Part shown: piece after piece, positions 55,424-64,000 of the stretch
Layout: each line of letters opens with the position of its first letter
How positions within the stretch are numbered: position 1 is the first letter of the stretch
Origin: Mesostigma viride
Taxonomy: Eukaryota > Streptophyta > Mesostigmatophyceae > Mesostigmatales > Mesostigmataceae
Direction: 5' to 3'
Length of the DNA: 64,000 nt
NCBI GenBank assembly: GCA_009746045.1
Contig: RPFO01000231.1
Coordinates: 2,306,900-2,370,899 of the forward strand
The notes under the pieces: model-generated
The model's input: the letters and a program-made list of their open reading frames with translations, nothing else
Told to the model about the DNA's origin: nothing
The model's database searches: none
Made by a program: the position numbers and the translations under genes

Positions 55424-55480
55424 CCGCGCATCTGCCCGCGAAGCAATGCGCAGAGTTACACTCCCAGAAAAAGTCGCACT
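55424..55480 (-). CDS. Lectin gene exon 3: four-cysteine module
   Basis: This 57-bp exon has acceptor GAGCAG and donor GTGAGT. The module is C-x5-C-x4-C-x4-C (CDFFWEC, CNSAHC, CFAGRC), ending A-G. An acceptor three bases earlier is also possible. Confidence 0.74.
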
Positions 55481-56241
55481 CTGCTCGTTGGTGCCCAGTG
55501 ATGCACACGCGGTGGCCATCAGCCAGCCATGTCGTCACAACCAATGTCCGCAATTAAGGCCATGCATGATAATACATAGATAGTCAGATTAGCCAGTAAG
55601 CATATACTGTCACCATTAAAAAAAAAAAATTGACCATAAGCTCTAATTACAGGGAGGTATGGGGTTAGGCAATTGAGGCATGTACGTATCCGTTATATGT
55701 TGCAATCACAGCAGTAGCGACAGAGTAATCGGTGCCACTGAGCTGAGCACTTGCCGAGACGGCAGCGAGTAACTACTATGCCAATGGATACTGTATCGCC
55801 TGACAAGGTCGTGTTTTTGGCAATTGGAAGAGAGAGTCCAGCATGCTGTGGACATATGTATAAAACCGCGACCAACTAGTTCCTACGTCTGATACTGAAC
55901 TAAAAAGTCAGCTAGTGCCACTGGATTCAATAATCAAGTCATGCCATGGGCACAACTCTGCATTATTATACTGTATTGAGAAAATAATAATAACATCCGC
56001 TCTCGGAAAGGATGTCATCAAGAGATCGAGAGCCGTCTACTGGCTCACAATCGCTATGTACATAGCTCATCATGGCCGGGGTTCCAATACAGCATAGTGT
56101 GTTGAGACTAGAACTTGCCCGTCAGCCTTACGATAGACACTGAGTACTTAGCGGCCTTAGTATCTGTTGTCTTATAATTACCGACGCGGTTGCATCACTA
56201 ACAATTGCACCCGCTTGGTATATTGAATATGGTCGGAACAA

Positions 56242-56301
56242 GTAGAGTGGACAGAATTTCAAATTCGAGTGGCCCGAATATGAAAATTCTGTCCACTCTA
56301 C
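56242..56301. repeat. 18-bp perfect inverted repeat (hairpin)
   Basis: Left arm GTAGAGTGGACAGAATTT (56242-56259), right arm AAATTCTGTCCACTCTAC (56284-56301), with a 24-base loop. No target duplication could be assigned. It may be a relic of a tiny foldback element. Confidence 0.85.
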
Positions 56302-56869
56302 AGTATTCGGGCGATCGATGTACTGCCTCCTATTTCTATTTTTACCTTTCCGCTTTACACGGACGACACGACGAACCTACTGTATTGTCCGGCGGTCGTG
56401 ATACTTCTCTACTTTCAACATTCAATGTGACGCACGATATGTATGTGTGGCGTGCTGCCAGTTTTGGTGCCCGGCGCGGCGTTTGTTGGCCAAGGCGACC
56501 TTAGACTTGAGCACCATTGAAGTCCCAATGTGGTATTGCTCATGCTTGATGATGCCTGAAGGTCCATGGTTTCATACTTGCCTGACCAGTCTGCAGACTT
56601 ACATTGGCCCAAAGTAGCGGCCCAAAACTTTAGCATCCGCCAAAGTGTAACCATGACAAGAAATGGCAAGTTGGTTCTTACAATGTACTATGTATCTACC
56701 AACACTCACTACAATCTAAACCAAGCATATTAAATCCTGAGAGTCTCAATTGTAGGCATGGCAGGGGAATGGCCTATTGACGCACATGGCAAGACTCGGT
56801 TCAGGCAAACAAGAAAACAGTCAAGCAAGATTCACCACCGGCTAGAGTAAACTTTTGCTAAGCACTCAC

Positions 56870-57010
56870 GATCGCAGAAACCATCGTCGCAAACCCCGAT
56901 GTCATAAGAGCATCTCCAGCTCTCCTCGCAATGTTCTGTTAGTCTTCGAAGCCCCCCGACATAACCACCGCCGCCGTAATCACCACCATAATTGCAGCTC
57001 TCTGCGCATT
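56870..57010 (-). CDS. Lectin gene exon 2: extended cysteine/glycine module
   Basis: This 141-bp exon has acceptor AAGCAG and donor GTGAGT, phase 1-1. It encodes ECAESCNYGGDYGGGG, a short Arg/Leu linker, then a C-x5-C-x6-C-x4-C module (CEESWRC, CSYDIGVC, CDDGFC). The Gly-rich insert parallels the Gly run in exon 10. Confidence 0.76.
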
Positions 57011-57873
57011 CTGCTTGTTTGCGTGTAAGTGCATTAGTGGCACACACAGATCGGCTCACCTGGCAGCCCATGAGAACCAAAATTCAAGGCCTTGCAAGAG
57101 CTCTTGGCAAGGCAGGCAAGCCAAGAATCAAGTATTGTTCATTAGTTTAGTACAGTTATAATGTGCAGAGGTAAGGTTAGGGAGTACTAGTATGTGCAGA
57201 CTAAATACAGTGACATGAAGGGGAGGAATTTGCGTATACATGACTCTATGTAATATGTATGCAATTTGAGTGTGAACAGCTTCCGACATTGGGGAAAAAA
57301 AAAGGTTGGCCACCTGGTGGGCAAGGCTCCCAAAATTTTGCATTTATCTCGTGCTGAAAGCATTACTACTTATACTTCAATATGCACGCGCTCAAAACTA
57401 TGACGACTGATCGGGTTTACACAATGCCCTGAACAATACAATGTTACCAACGACGTGCAAGTTAAGGCAGGCTGTGAAGCTAGCCAGTAGCTTAAAGGTC
57501 CCATAGTCGTGAAGTAGCGGGCAGGAATATAATACTTTATGTATACAATACCGTATCATCTTTAGTACTACTTTGAAACTTCTTTATAGTAGTAAAACTT
57601 TGTATAGTAATGAGGCGATGAGATCAGACATTTTGAGAGTGACCATGAAGTGAGTGAATGAACTGGCTGAGGTGATCTGAGGAGAAGTTCACACTTGGAA
57701 TGTTCACAGTATTTTCCCAAGTCGCTGAAAAAACATGGCTAGTGGTATCGGATAAATTGAAAACACCAGGTCTACAGGTGTGTTGTGTTCGGCAGTAGAC
57801 ATGCCACCGCACGAGTCCTTTGCCATCGACAGTACAGTACATACGGCAACGGTCCATGCAGTGGAACACTCAC

Positions 57874-57933
57874 CAAAGCAGGAGCCTTCGATACAGTGCA
57901 GGCCGGGTGCGCAGTCCTCGTCGTAAACACAAA
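57874..57933 (-). CDS. Lectin gene exon 1 (first seen): four-cysteine module
   Basis: This 60-bp exon has acceptor ATGCAG and donor GTGAGT. The module is C-x5-C-x5-C-x4-C (CVYDEDC, CAPGLHC, CIEGSC), ending F-G. It starts at an acceptor, so further exons must lie upstream (above 57933); none was recognised up to the end of the window. Confidence 0.8.
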
Positions 57934-60900
57934 CTGCATGCAAGTGTAGCATGCATGATGATGATAGGGATACATAGGGTATATACAGGGCCATGACGTC
58001 CATGCAAGGCTCAATTGATACAATTCAGGTCATGCCGATGCACCAGCCTAAGGTTTTCATACGTACAAAATGTAATGGGACGGGTCCGTGCGATGCATGG
58101 AGTTGAACAGCTCACATATAGTACATGAATAGTTCAACAAATACTAATAGACAATACAGAAAGAATACATAATATTACTGAATAGTACATTATTACATAA
58201 TAGATGTATGTATCTATAGATCTATAGATAGTTATCACTCATGAATGACGCCCCTCACATCATAGTAGGATTAGACTGTAGCCGGTCAAAACGGTACCGT
58301 ACGTAGTATGATTTCATTCAACGCTGCCAGTAGACACTGAACAGTTTGTCAATGCAGTACTGTGCTGTCTCACTTCCGTGGGACGTGTTCTGGACAATCC
58401 ATGCAGCGCAGTTGGGACAAACTCAGGAACGTGGAACATTCCACCGACGTGGTGAGTTCGTGTTCCACAGGTCTGCAGGTGTCAGAGGTTCTCTGTATAC
58501 ATAGGTGAGTTTAGGGAAATGGGGTGTTCCACGGCGAGCTGAGTTTTGTAGTGGATAGGATCCCAACACACTTTAGGACTTCAATCCAGCGTCGGTGGAA
58601 CAAACTCTGCAACGTGTCCAGAACGTTACGTGCCGAGTTTGGGTGTTCCACCAGGCGAGTTTGGGGAAATGGGGTGTTCCACCGACGTGAACTTAGGAGA
58701 GCTCTCACGCTTGTATTATATATGACTTGCGGAAGTCTCAAAGGGGGGAGGGGCGGGCGCATGTAACTAAGTAGTGTGTGTGGGGGGGGGGGGCTGTGGA
58801 CCGCCCGGGGGCAGTACTGTGGACCTGGGATGTCCAGTTCTCGAGTTCTGTCGACCGGGGGCGGTGCGGCGCCACTGGCCTGTAGCATGGGAACCTCAGT
58901 CTGCTGGCGCGCGCCATGCACTGCAAGTCGGCTGGTACTCAGCGTTGTGGCTAGGCAACAACCAGGCCTCTTGGCAGCTTCAAATATCGAATGTCCATCG
59001 GAGGCATTATTTTCGCTGCCATGGATGGCAGCGAAAACGGTTATTCGAAGCTAGAACCGGCTTCCGAAGAATTAGGAGGCCTACTTTTCGTAGCGCATTA
59101 CTGTATGGCACCTGGCTGCGCGACGTCGGTCGGCAGCTCCCCCACCGGGTTGGCAAATACGCCGTACTGCTCGAGGCCAAAATACGGGCATACGCTTAAA
59201 CCAAACACCGCCACCAAAAAACAAGTATTTTTCACAGTACGCGAACTGGACTTCAAACCGGTTTCCGTGACGAAGCACAACAACTTTTCAGGCGATTTCA
59301 CAAAGTGCAACAAGAACTTTTCATGCGTCTGCATCATCGACTCCTCTTCATAATGTCTAGCTGCAGAATCTCCCCAAACGGCTGGTTCTTACATGCAGAT
59401 GAGATGGAGCCCTGCCAGGCTGCTGGTTGCCGAGTTCTTTAGTTAGGATTAAATGCATGCAGGGCACATACGGATGTTGTTAACCTGGCAATTATGATGA
59501 GCAGTCCAAATGTTCTCAACCAATTGATACGCATCAACGTCATGCATGAACGAGCATACTATATTAATTGTGTGATGAAGTTGGAAATGAGTTAATTATT
59601 ATCAATGTTGGTAGTGTTTTCCATATGGATGCACTGCAGCCCTTATAAAAAGTAACGTATTATGGGCCGGCAGCTTTGGGAGCCCAAAGTATATACTCGT
59701 ATTTCAGTTAGGTCCCACGTATTGACGCGCGTACCGTATTTGCCAATCCGGATCCCCCAAAGTTTGCCCTTTCGAGGTGAGGATGGTAGCAGGCACGTTA
59801 GATTGACACGCCCCCTTCTTAGCTCCTGGATAGGGTCGATCGTGGAGACATGGGCGCGATCTGCTGCCTCTAGTTACTCGGCCTGCGCAAACGCAACCAT
59901 TCGGTGGGTCGGTAGTAGTGGCGTTTGCACCACAGCTACATGCAGGCGGAGTGGGGTTACGCCCTCAGGCAACTTTGCTGGGCATCGGGGGCGTGGGTCT
60001 GGTTAATTAATTTCGATAGTGGCAACGCTATGCGAGCCGATGAAGGGGGAAAGAACGCCCGGGCCCACGCCGGAGCACTGCTGGGCTGATCCCAACACCA
60101 AGGGCTAGAGCGGCCCTAAACAGCCTAACCCAGCTTTCTCGTTATATAGTTGCATTTCCGGCGGCCGGTGGCCAGGGCGGAGTGGTGGGATCGCTGACGA
60201 TGGAATAAACGAAGGCCTAAGGACGGGGACTGAACTGGTGATCAGCAAGGGGAGGTGCCCAGAAAAACGATAGCGCGGGGCATGAATGGTGCAAAGGCGG
60301 AGAGGTAATTCAAGACGCAGCACGGTTTGGAGGTATAATCAGCAAGCAAAACCCCTTATGGTTTGCCTGATCAAGCTTTCCTAAAAAAATTTTCCCCTCG
60401 ATCGCGGGGGGCGCTCCGCTACGCCCGCCCAAGCCGCCGGGCGGCGGGCTCCGCTTTGCCTTTGCCGTTTTCCATCGCCCTCCACGAGGGGCGGTGGCCA
60501 GCATGGGGAAGGATAGGCTGGGGTGGCAAGACCTGGTTAGGGCCTGGGGGATGAGCCTAACTATCCCCCCATGCACCGGTGCAGCGCGGGTATAGTGACA
60601 ATAGGTTGTGGGTTGTCCTGTGTTTCAAAACATTCGTTTGCATTGTTTAGGGGCCCGGATTATCCTGCAACCTGCACCCCCCCCTGTGCAGGTTGCGGGT
60701 GAGCCTGGTATTAAAATTAACCCAGTTTAGCCACTGCTTTGGGGTGAGGGGATGTCCCATCATGTGCTACTATGCCAGTGAAGAACTTTCTATACAAAGA
60801 TTTTGCTGACTGCCATCTGGGGTAGCTGGCAGCCGAGGGCGGCACCCCCATGGCAGAGAACCGGGCCCCAGGCTTGCACGTACGGGCCTCAAGGGGTGCG

Positions 60901-61447
60901 GTATAGGGGGCCGGGTCCCTATGTACGGGGAGACCCGAGACTGTTGGCTACCCTCTTGTATTGCCGCCTCAGTGGCTGGATACTAGAGTTTGTATGTAGC
61001 GGCAGGGGACAAGGGGGGCGACGAGAGGCTGTGCCAATGTGCGATATTGGCTTGTGGCAAAGTTATGTACTAGCCATGGGTTGTGGGTGCGGGATGTAAT
61101 ATATAGTCCAGGTCTTCAGGACTGGCCCAGGTCCTTATGACTGGATAAGTGATGTTCCGGCCCGTGCTTGGGTGGCCTAGTTAGCTTAGATACTGATGCC
61201 CGGTACCTGTAGATTCTTAGGTTCAATCGCTGTATGGCTTTGACGTGGGCCTTCCACACATTTGTAGTAAAACTGTATTATCTGCATGGCTGCCCCTCAC
61301 TCCAATTGACGGAAGAAATCATTGGATTCGTCCTACCAGCGTCCCACGGAAGTGAGACCCACATGCATGGCCCAGTCACAAAGTACTGTACAGCTCTTCA
61401 TTCACCAGGCCGGCCCAGAATCAAACCGCTTTTAATCTGGCGACGTG
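57934..61447. other. Region without a recognised gene
   Basis: Contents seen: a degenerate repeat of GGGGTGTTCCACCGACGTG / GAGTTTRGGGAAATG motifs (58430-58690); a poly-G run at 58781; a GC palindrome cluster at 60395-60460; a 10-bp inverted repeat GCAACCTGCA/TGCAGGTTGC (about 60666-60699). The 18-mer GTCTCACTTCCGTGGGAC near 58364 occurs inverted near 61338. Open frames are short and unlike any family. Confidence 0.45.
60395..60470. repeat. GC-rich palindrome cluster
   Basis: It contains CGCGGGGGGCGCTCCGC, GCCGCCGGGCGGCGGGC and similar self-complementary stretches with TCC/CTT loops, after an A run. It is similar in style to the right end of hAT element H. Confidence 0.65.
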
Positions 61448-62240
61448 TGTCAGCCGTAGTGGGCCAAGGCAGTCCCGGCACTAGTTTTTTCTGGCTGTCA
61501 GTTAGCCGAATTAGTGGGATGACAATAATGGATTTTATCCAGGCTATTTAATTCGTGCTACGAATTTTTAGTGCTGCGTTTTCTGATGCCCAAGATACTG
61601 TGAGGGCTTAGTATCTGAGAGCCCGACGGAATATTTTTATTCCGATATGTTCGACGGAATCTTTTTCGTCTGCTTGTCTGTCTATGCGACTTTTGGACTT
61701 GTGCGTTTTTTCCTTACCTTGAATTATGTTCTGTGCCGTTTGTGTCTCAGACTACTAGCCGTTGTGATGCCAAAAGGGATCCGCGCTTCGCGCAGTACTT
61801 TGGACTGTACCGTTCGAGAAAAGTGTACCTCTGTGTAGGCGCGTTGCGCCACACCTTCTATGTTTGATGCTGCCTTGGAGGCGCTGTGACTTTGCTCCAG
61901 CATGTCATACTTTGCATTCTACTAGTCCTGATTTTGGTACGCCGCGCCACCTACCAGTGTGAGCGCCGGCACTTGTGGTGCCCCGCACTTGTGTTGTATG
62001 AACCGTAGAATTTATATCGACGGTCAAAAGTGCTCAGCCGCCACACATGCACCTACATATGTAGGACAAAAGTGATGCACTTGTGCACGATGCTTTAGTT
62101 CTCACGTAATTTATACCACTGGACTCCAGCCATGGAGTCTGGGGTTTGTGAGGCTCGGAACAATTGAAAGTAATGTGTTTTAATACGACATTCTTTTATA
62201 ATTGGAAAGATCGTTCCTCCAATACCTTAATTGTTCAACA
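61448..62240 (+). repeat. 5' LTR of element D
   Basis: 793 bp, TGTCAG...TTCAACA, with canonical TG...CA ends. The right end is set by the adjacent primer-binding site. The first 110 bases recur at 63891-64000. Confidence 0.82.
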
Positions 62241-62252
62241 TGGTATCGTGCA
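62241..62252 (+). promoter_or_regulatory. Primer-binding site of element D
   Basis: TGGTATCGTGCAG directly follows the LTR. TGGTATC is the usual start of initiator-methionine tRNA primer sites in plant copia elements. The match beyond seven bases is weak. Confidence 0.55.
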
Positions 62253-62609
62253 GAAAGTGACAGGCAAAATCTGGTGAAGCCAATCTCCATCCACTTCACC
62301 TTGTCCAAGATTGTGAGGGGGACGCCCCACATCTACATTGCAGTCTTTGGATGCGCCTTTTTCGCTTCTTCTTGTTGAAATCGAGCCACCCAATTTGTGG
62401 GAGGTGTTCTTCTTGAGGGAACTATAGTGTTCTGTTTAAAAGTGTAAGACCCTTTGCATAAGGGCCACTTGAGTATTGGGAAGGTTGTCTTTATTCTTGA
62501 AGCATCTTTCCTGTGGAGGCGTTTTCCTGTGGAGAAAACGTTTTCTGTTCTTCCTGGGCAGTAAAAATCTGGTTTTTCTGCAACATTTTCAGTGGGGAGA
62601 AACTTGTCT

Positions 62610-62888
62610 ATGCAAAGGGATTTGACCACTGCATTTTGGTGTCCCAGAGTTGCTGGAGATCCTGTTGTTATTCCGAATCCTAATTACAGCACCGGCCATC
62701 AGGGGGTACCCCCTTCTCCGAACAGAGCATTTGTTGAAGTACAGTATAGGGGTACCTGTTTTAACTGGGAGATCGTGTGCACCCCTAGAACTCTGCGCCG
62801 TTTGGCGGAGTTTTTGGATCAGCTCACACCTGAGCAGCCCACAGTTGTCCCTGAGAATCCTACAGTTCGCCCTACCGGCGAGGAGTGA
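62610..62888 (+). CDS. Small ORF immediately upstream of gag in element D (92 aa)
   Basis: The ATG at 62610 gives MQRDLTTAFWCPRVAGD. The ORF stops at TGA 62886-62888, two bases before the gag ATG (TGACAATGG), a spacing suited to termination-reinitiation. The protein is Pro-rich at the end (QLTPEQPTVVPENPT). No family was recognised. It is the third element family in this window with an ORF between LTR and gag. Confidence 0.55.
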   Translation: MQRDLTTAFWCPRVAGDPVVIPNPNYSTGHQGVPPSPNRAFVEVQYRGTCFNWEIVCTPRTLRRLAEFLDQLTPEQPTVVPENPTVRPTGEE

Positions 62889-62890
62889 CA

Positions 62891-63802
62891 ATGGCAGCCA
62901 ACGCAGCAGTAGCAGCAGCTACCAGCATTGGGGCCTTCATTAGTGCTGCTGATAAGTTACCGAAGTTTGATGGTGTGGATCCCCGTAAGTGGGAGGCGAC
63001 GAATGTCCGCTTTACCCGTTTGTTGAAAGCCTTTAACCTGTATGGGGTAATCACGGGTGAGATCGAGGACGATGGCAAGGACGCGGCAGTTCAGGCCGCG
63101 ATGGGCATCTTTCTAGATGGCCTGGCTCTTATGCTGGTCAAGAATGTGACCAGTGCAAAACAGGCATGGGAGCTCCTGACGAAGAGGTTTGGTCACCACC
63201 GTACGACAGAGACCTATCAGGATGAACTGCGTCGCAAGCTTCGTTCCAAGGAGCCTGCACCAGTAGACAAGCCCCTCAATGAGTTTCTGGCAGCTAGGGA
63301 GCTGACGCGCGAGGAGTACGTCCAGGAGCTGGACGGGCGTTTTGACGACCAGGACATGGTCCTCTCTACTCATGATCTCATGCCCGCCGCGATCCGGGTG
63401 ATGATGGCAGCGCAGGATGTACGCATCACCACACTCACGTGGGATGAGTACAAGGCACGTGTGCTGGGGATTGAGGACAGCATCAAGGCCCAGGCGGCCA
63501 TCATGCGAAACACAGGCGGGGGGAAGCAGGGAGACACCAGGGACACCAGTTCTCTGGCTGGAGTCTTTGCGACCATGGCGATGGATGACGGGAAGAAGGG
63601 AGGCTGTTTTCACTGCGGCAAACCGGGTCACAAGGTCGCAAACTGTTTCAAGAAGCACCCCCATCTCCGCAAGGGGGGAAAGGACGGAGAGGCCAAGGCG
63701 CAGGCCAACTTGACGTCCACCCCTGCTCAGCAGGAGGCACTGGACGTGCCCCCTGGTTTTGTTTTCCACACTGGGGTGGAGGCTCCCGCTGACCAACTGT
63801 AG
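62891..63802 (+). CDS. gag: gag of element D (303 aa, intact, UBN2-like with zinc knuckle)
   Basis: Intact copia-type Gag. The N-terminal part has the UBN2-like pattern: LPKFDGVDPRKWEATNVRF, LTKRFGHHRTTETYQDEL and a helical capsid region. A CCHC knuckle CFHCGKPGHKVANC lies at about residues 239-252, followed by a Lys-rich tail. It starts at ATG 62891 and stops at TAG. It would package the element RNA into particles; protease, integrase and RT must come from another element. It differs clearly from the Gag of A/B/C, so those are not obvious helpers. Confidence 0.9.
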   Translation: MAANAAVAAATSIGAFISAADKLPKFDGVDPRKWEATNVRFTRLLKAFNLYGVITGEIEDDGKDAAVQAAMGIFLDGLALMLVKNVTSAKQAWELLTKRFGHHRTTETYQDELRRKLRSKEPAPVDKPLNEFLAARELTREEYVQELDGRFDDQDMVLSTHDLMPAAIRVMMAAQDVRITTLTWDEYKARVLGIEDSIKAQAAIMRNTGGGKQGDTRDTSSLAGVFATMAMDDGKKGGCFHCGKPGHKVANCFKKHPHLRKGGKDGEAKAQANLTSTPAQQEALDVPPGFVFHTGVEAPADQL

Positions 63803-63890
63803 TATTTGTTCAGTGGTGCGTTGCTCCAGGGGCGCCCTGGCCACCATACTTTTTCGAGTCATTGTTTCCAGCTTGTCCCACTAAGGGGGG

Positions 63891-64000
63891 TGTCAGCCGT
63901 AGCGGGCCAAGGCAGTCCCGGCACTAGTTTTTTCTGGCTGTCAGTTAGCCGAATTAGTGGGATGACAATAATGGATTTTATCCAGGCTATTTAATTCGTG
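63891..64000 (+). repeat. Start of 3' LTR of element D (truncated by window)
   Basis: It is identical to 61448-61557 except for about one base (CCGTAGC for CCGTAGT). It is preceded by the polypurine tract AAGGGGGG (63883-63890). Confidence 0.9.

Larger units (their letters stand above)
61448..64000 (+). mobile_element. Gag-only LTR retrotransposon D (3' LTR cut by window end)
   Basis: LTR starts TGTCAGCCGTAG are at 61448 and 63891, and the 110 bases of the second LTR in view match the first except for about one base. Between them lie a tRNA-type primer site, a small ORF, gag, and a polypurine tract AAGGGGGG just before the 3' LTR. Only about 90 bases separate the gag stop from the LTR, so pol is absent. 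This is the structure of non-autonomous TR-GAG elements, which depend on a partner's pol. Confidence 0.88.

Noticed and set aside
58364-61356. 18-bp inverted repeat (GTCTCACTTCCGTGGGAC) as ends of a 3-kb transposon
   Set aside because: No target duplication at the outer edges and similarity ends soon on both sides; it may be two copies of a dispersed motif.

Overview
The window looks like nuclear DNA of a chlorophycean green alga (Chlamydomonas/Volvox/Haematococcus relatives). The evidence is indirect. Introns have donors such as GTGAGT, GTGCGT, GTACGT and GTAAGY, and 15 of 18 recognisable acceptors end in GCAG with almost no pyrimidine tract. Coding exons are short, introns are stuffed with mini- and microsatellites, and there are GC-rich palindromes of the type known from volvocalean organelles. 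No rRNA, tRNA gene, CRISPR or bacterial feature was seen. A non-algal eukaryote cannot be excluded from sequence alone.

Layout. (1) 1-15085 is a nested pair of LTR retrotransposons. Copia-type element C (minus strand, its left end outside the window) is interrupted inside its RNase H domain by element A (578-8968, plus strand, 654-bp LTRs, 5-bp target duplication CCTAC). (2) 16029-57933 holds 18 minus-strand exons of one very large modular gene. All are phase 1-1. Five encode C-type lectin domains (CTLD) and thirteen encode small four-cysteine modules, arranged as a cysteine-module head followed by repeated CTLD-4C-4C units. (3) One intron of this gene carries a three-level nest: a hAT-type DNA transposon H (25733-38248, 8-bp duplication GTATAATG), within it copia element B (26817-37469, same family as A, identical-looking LTRs, 5-bp duplication ATAGT), and within B a 2661-bp DNA transposon T (29582-32242, TTAA duplication) that encodes a PHD finger. 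(4) 46714-47157 is a MITE-like element in another intron. (5) 57934-61447 has no recognised gene. (6) 61448-64000 is a gag-only LTR element D, cut by the window end.

The most unusual system is the A/B/C retroelement lineage. It is Ty1/copia-like by integrase, reverse transcriptase and RNase H, but both of its families share five odd traits: an additional ORF (ORF0) between the 5' LTR and gag; gag and pol in one frame separated by a single UGA followed by CU; the retropepsin-like protease placed between integrase and reverse transcriptase, with a DTNS active-site motif; LTRs that start AGTTA and end AAT instead of TG...CA; and a perfect tRNA B-box in the 3' untranslated region. Traits found in both families are unlikely to be decay of single copies.

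Most coding breaks in A, B and C are one-base losses, often in short homopolymers, and one lectin exon has a one-base gain. Some may be residual long-read assembly errors rather than true pseudogenisation, so reading frames were judged by comparing copies.
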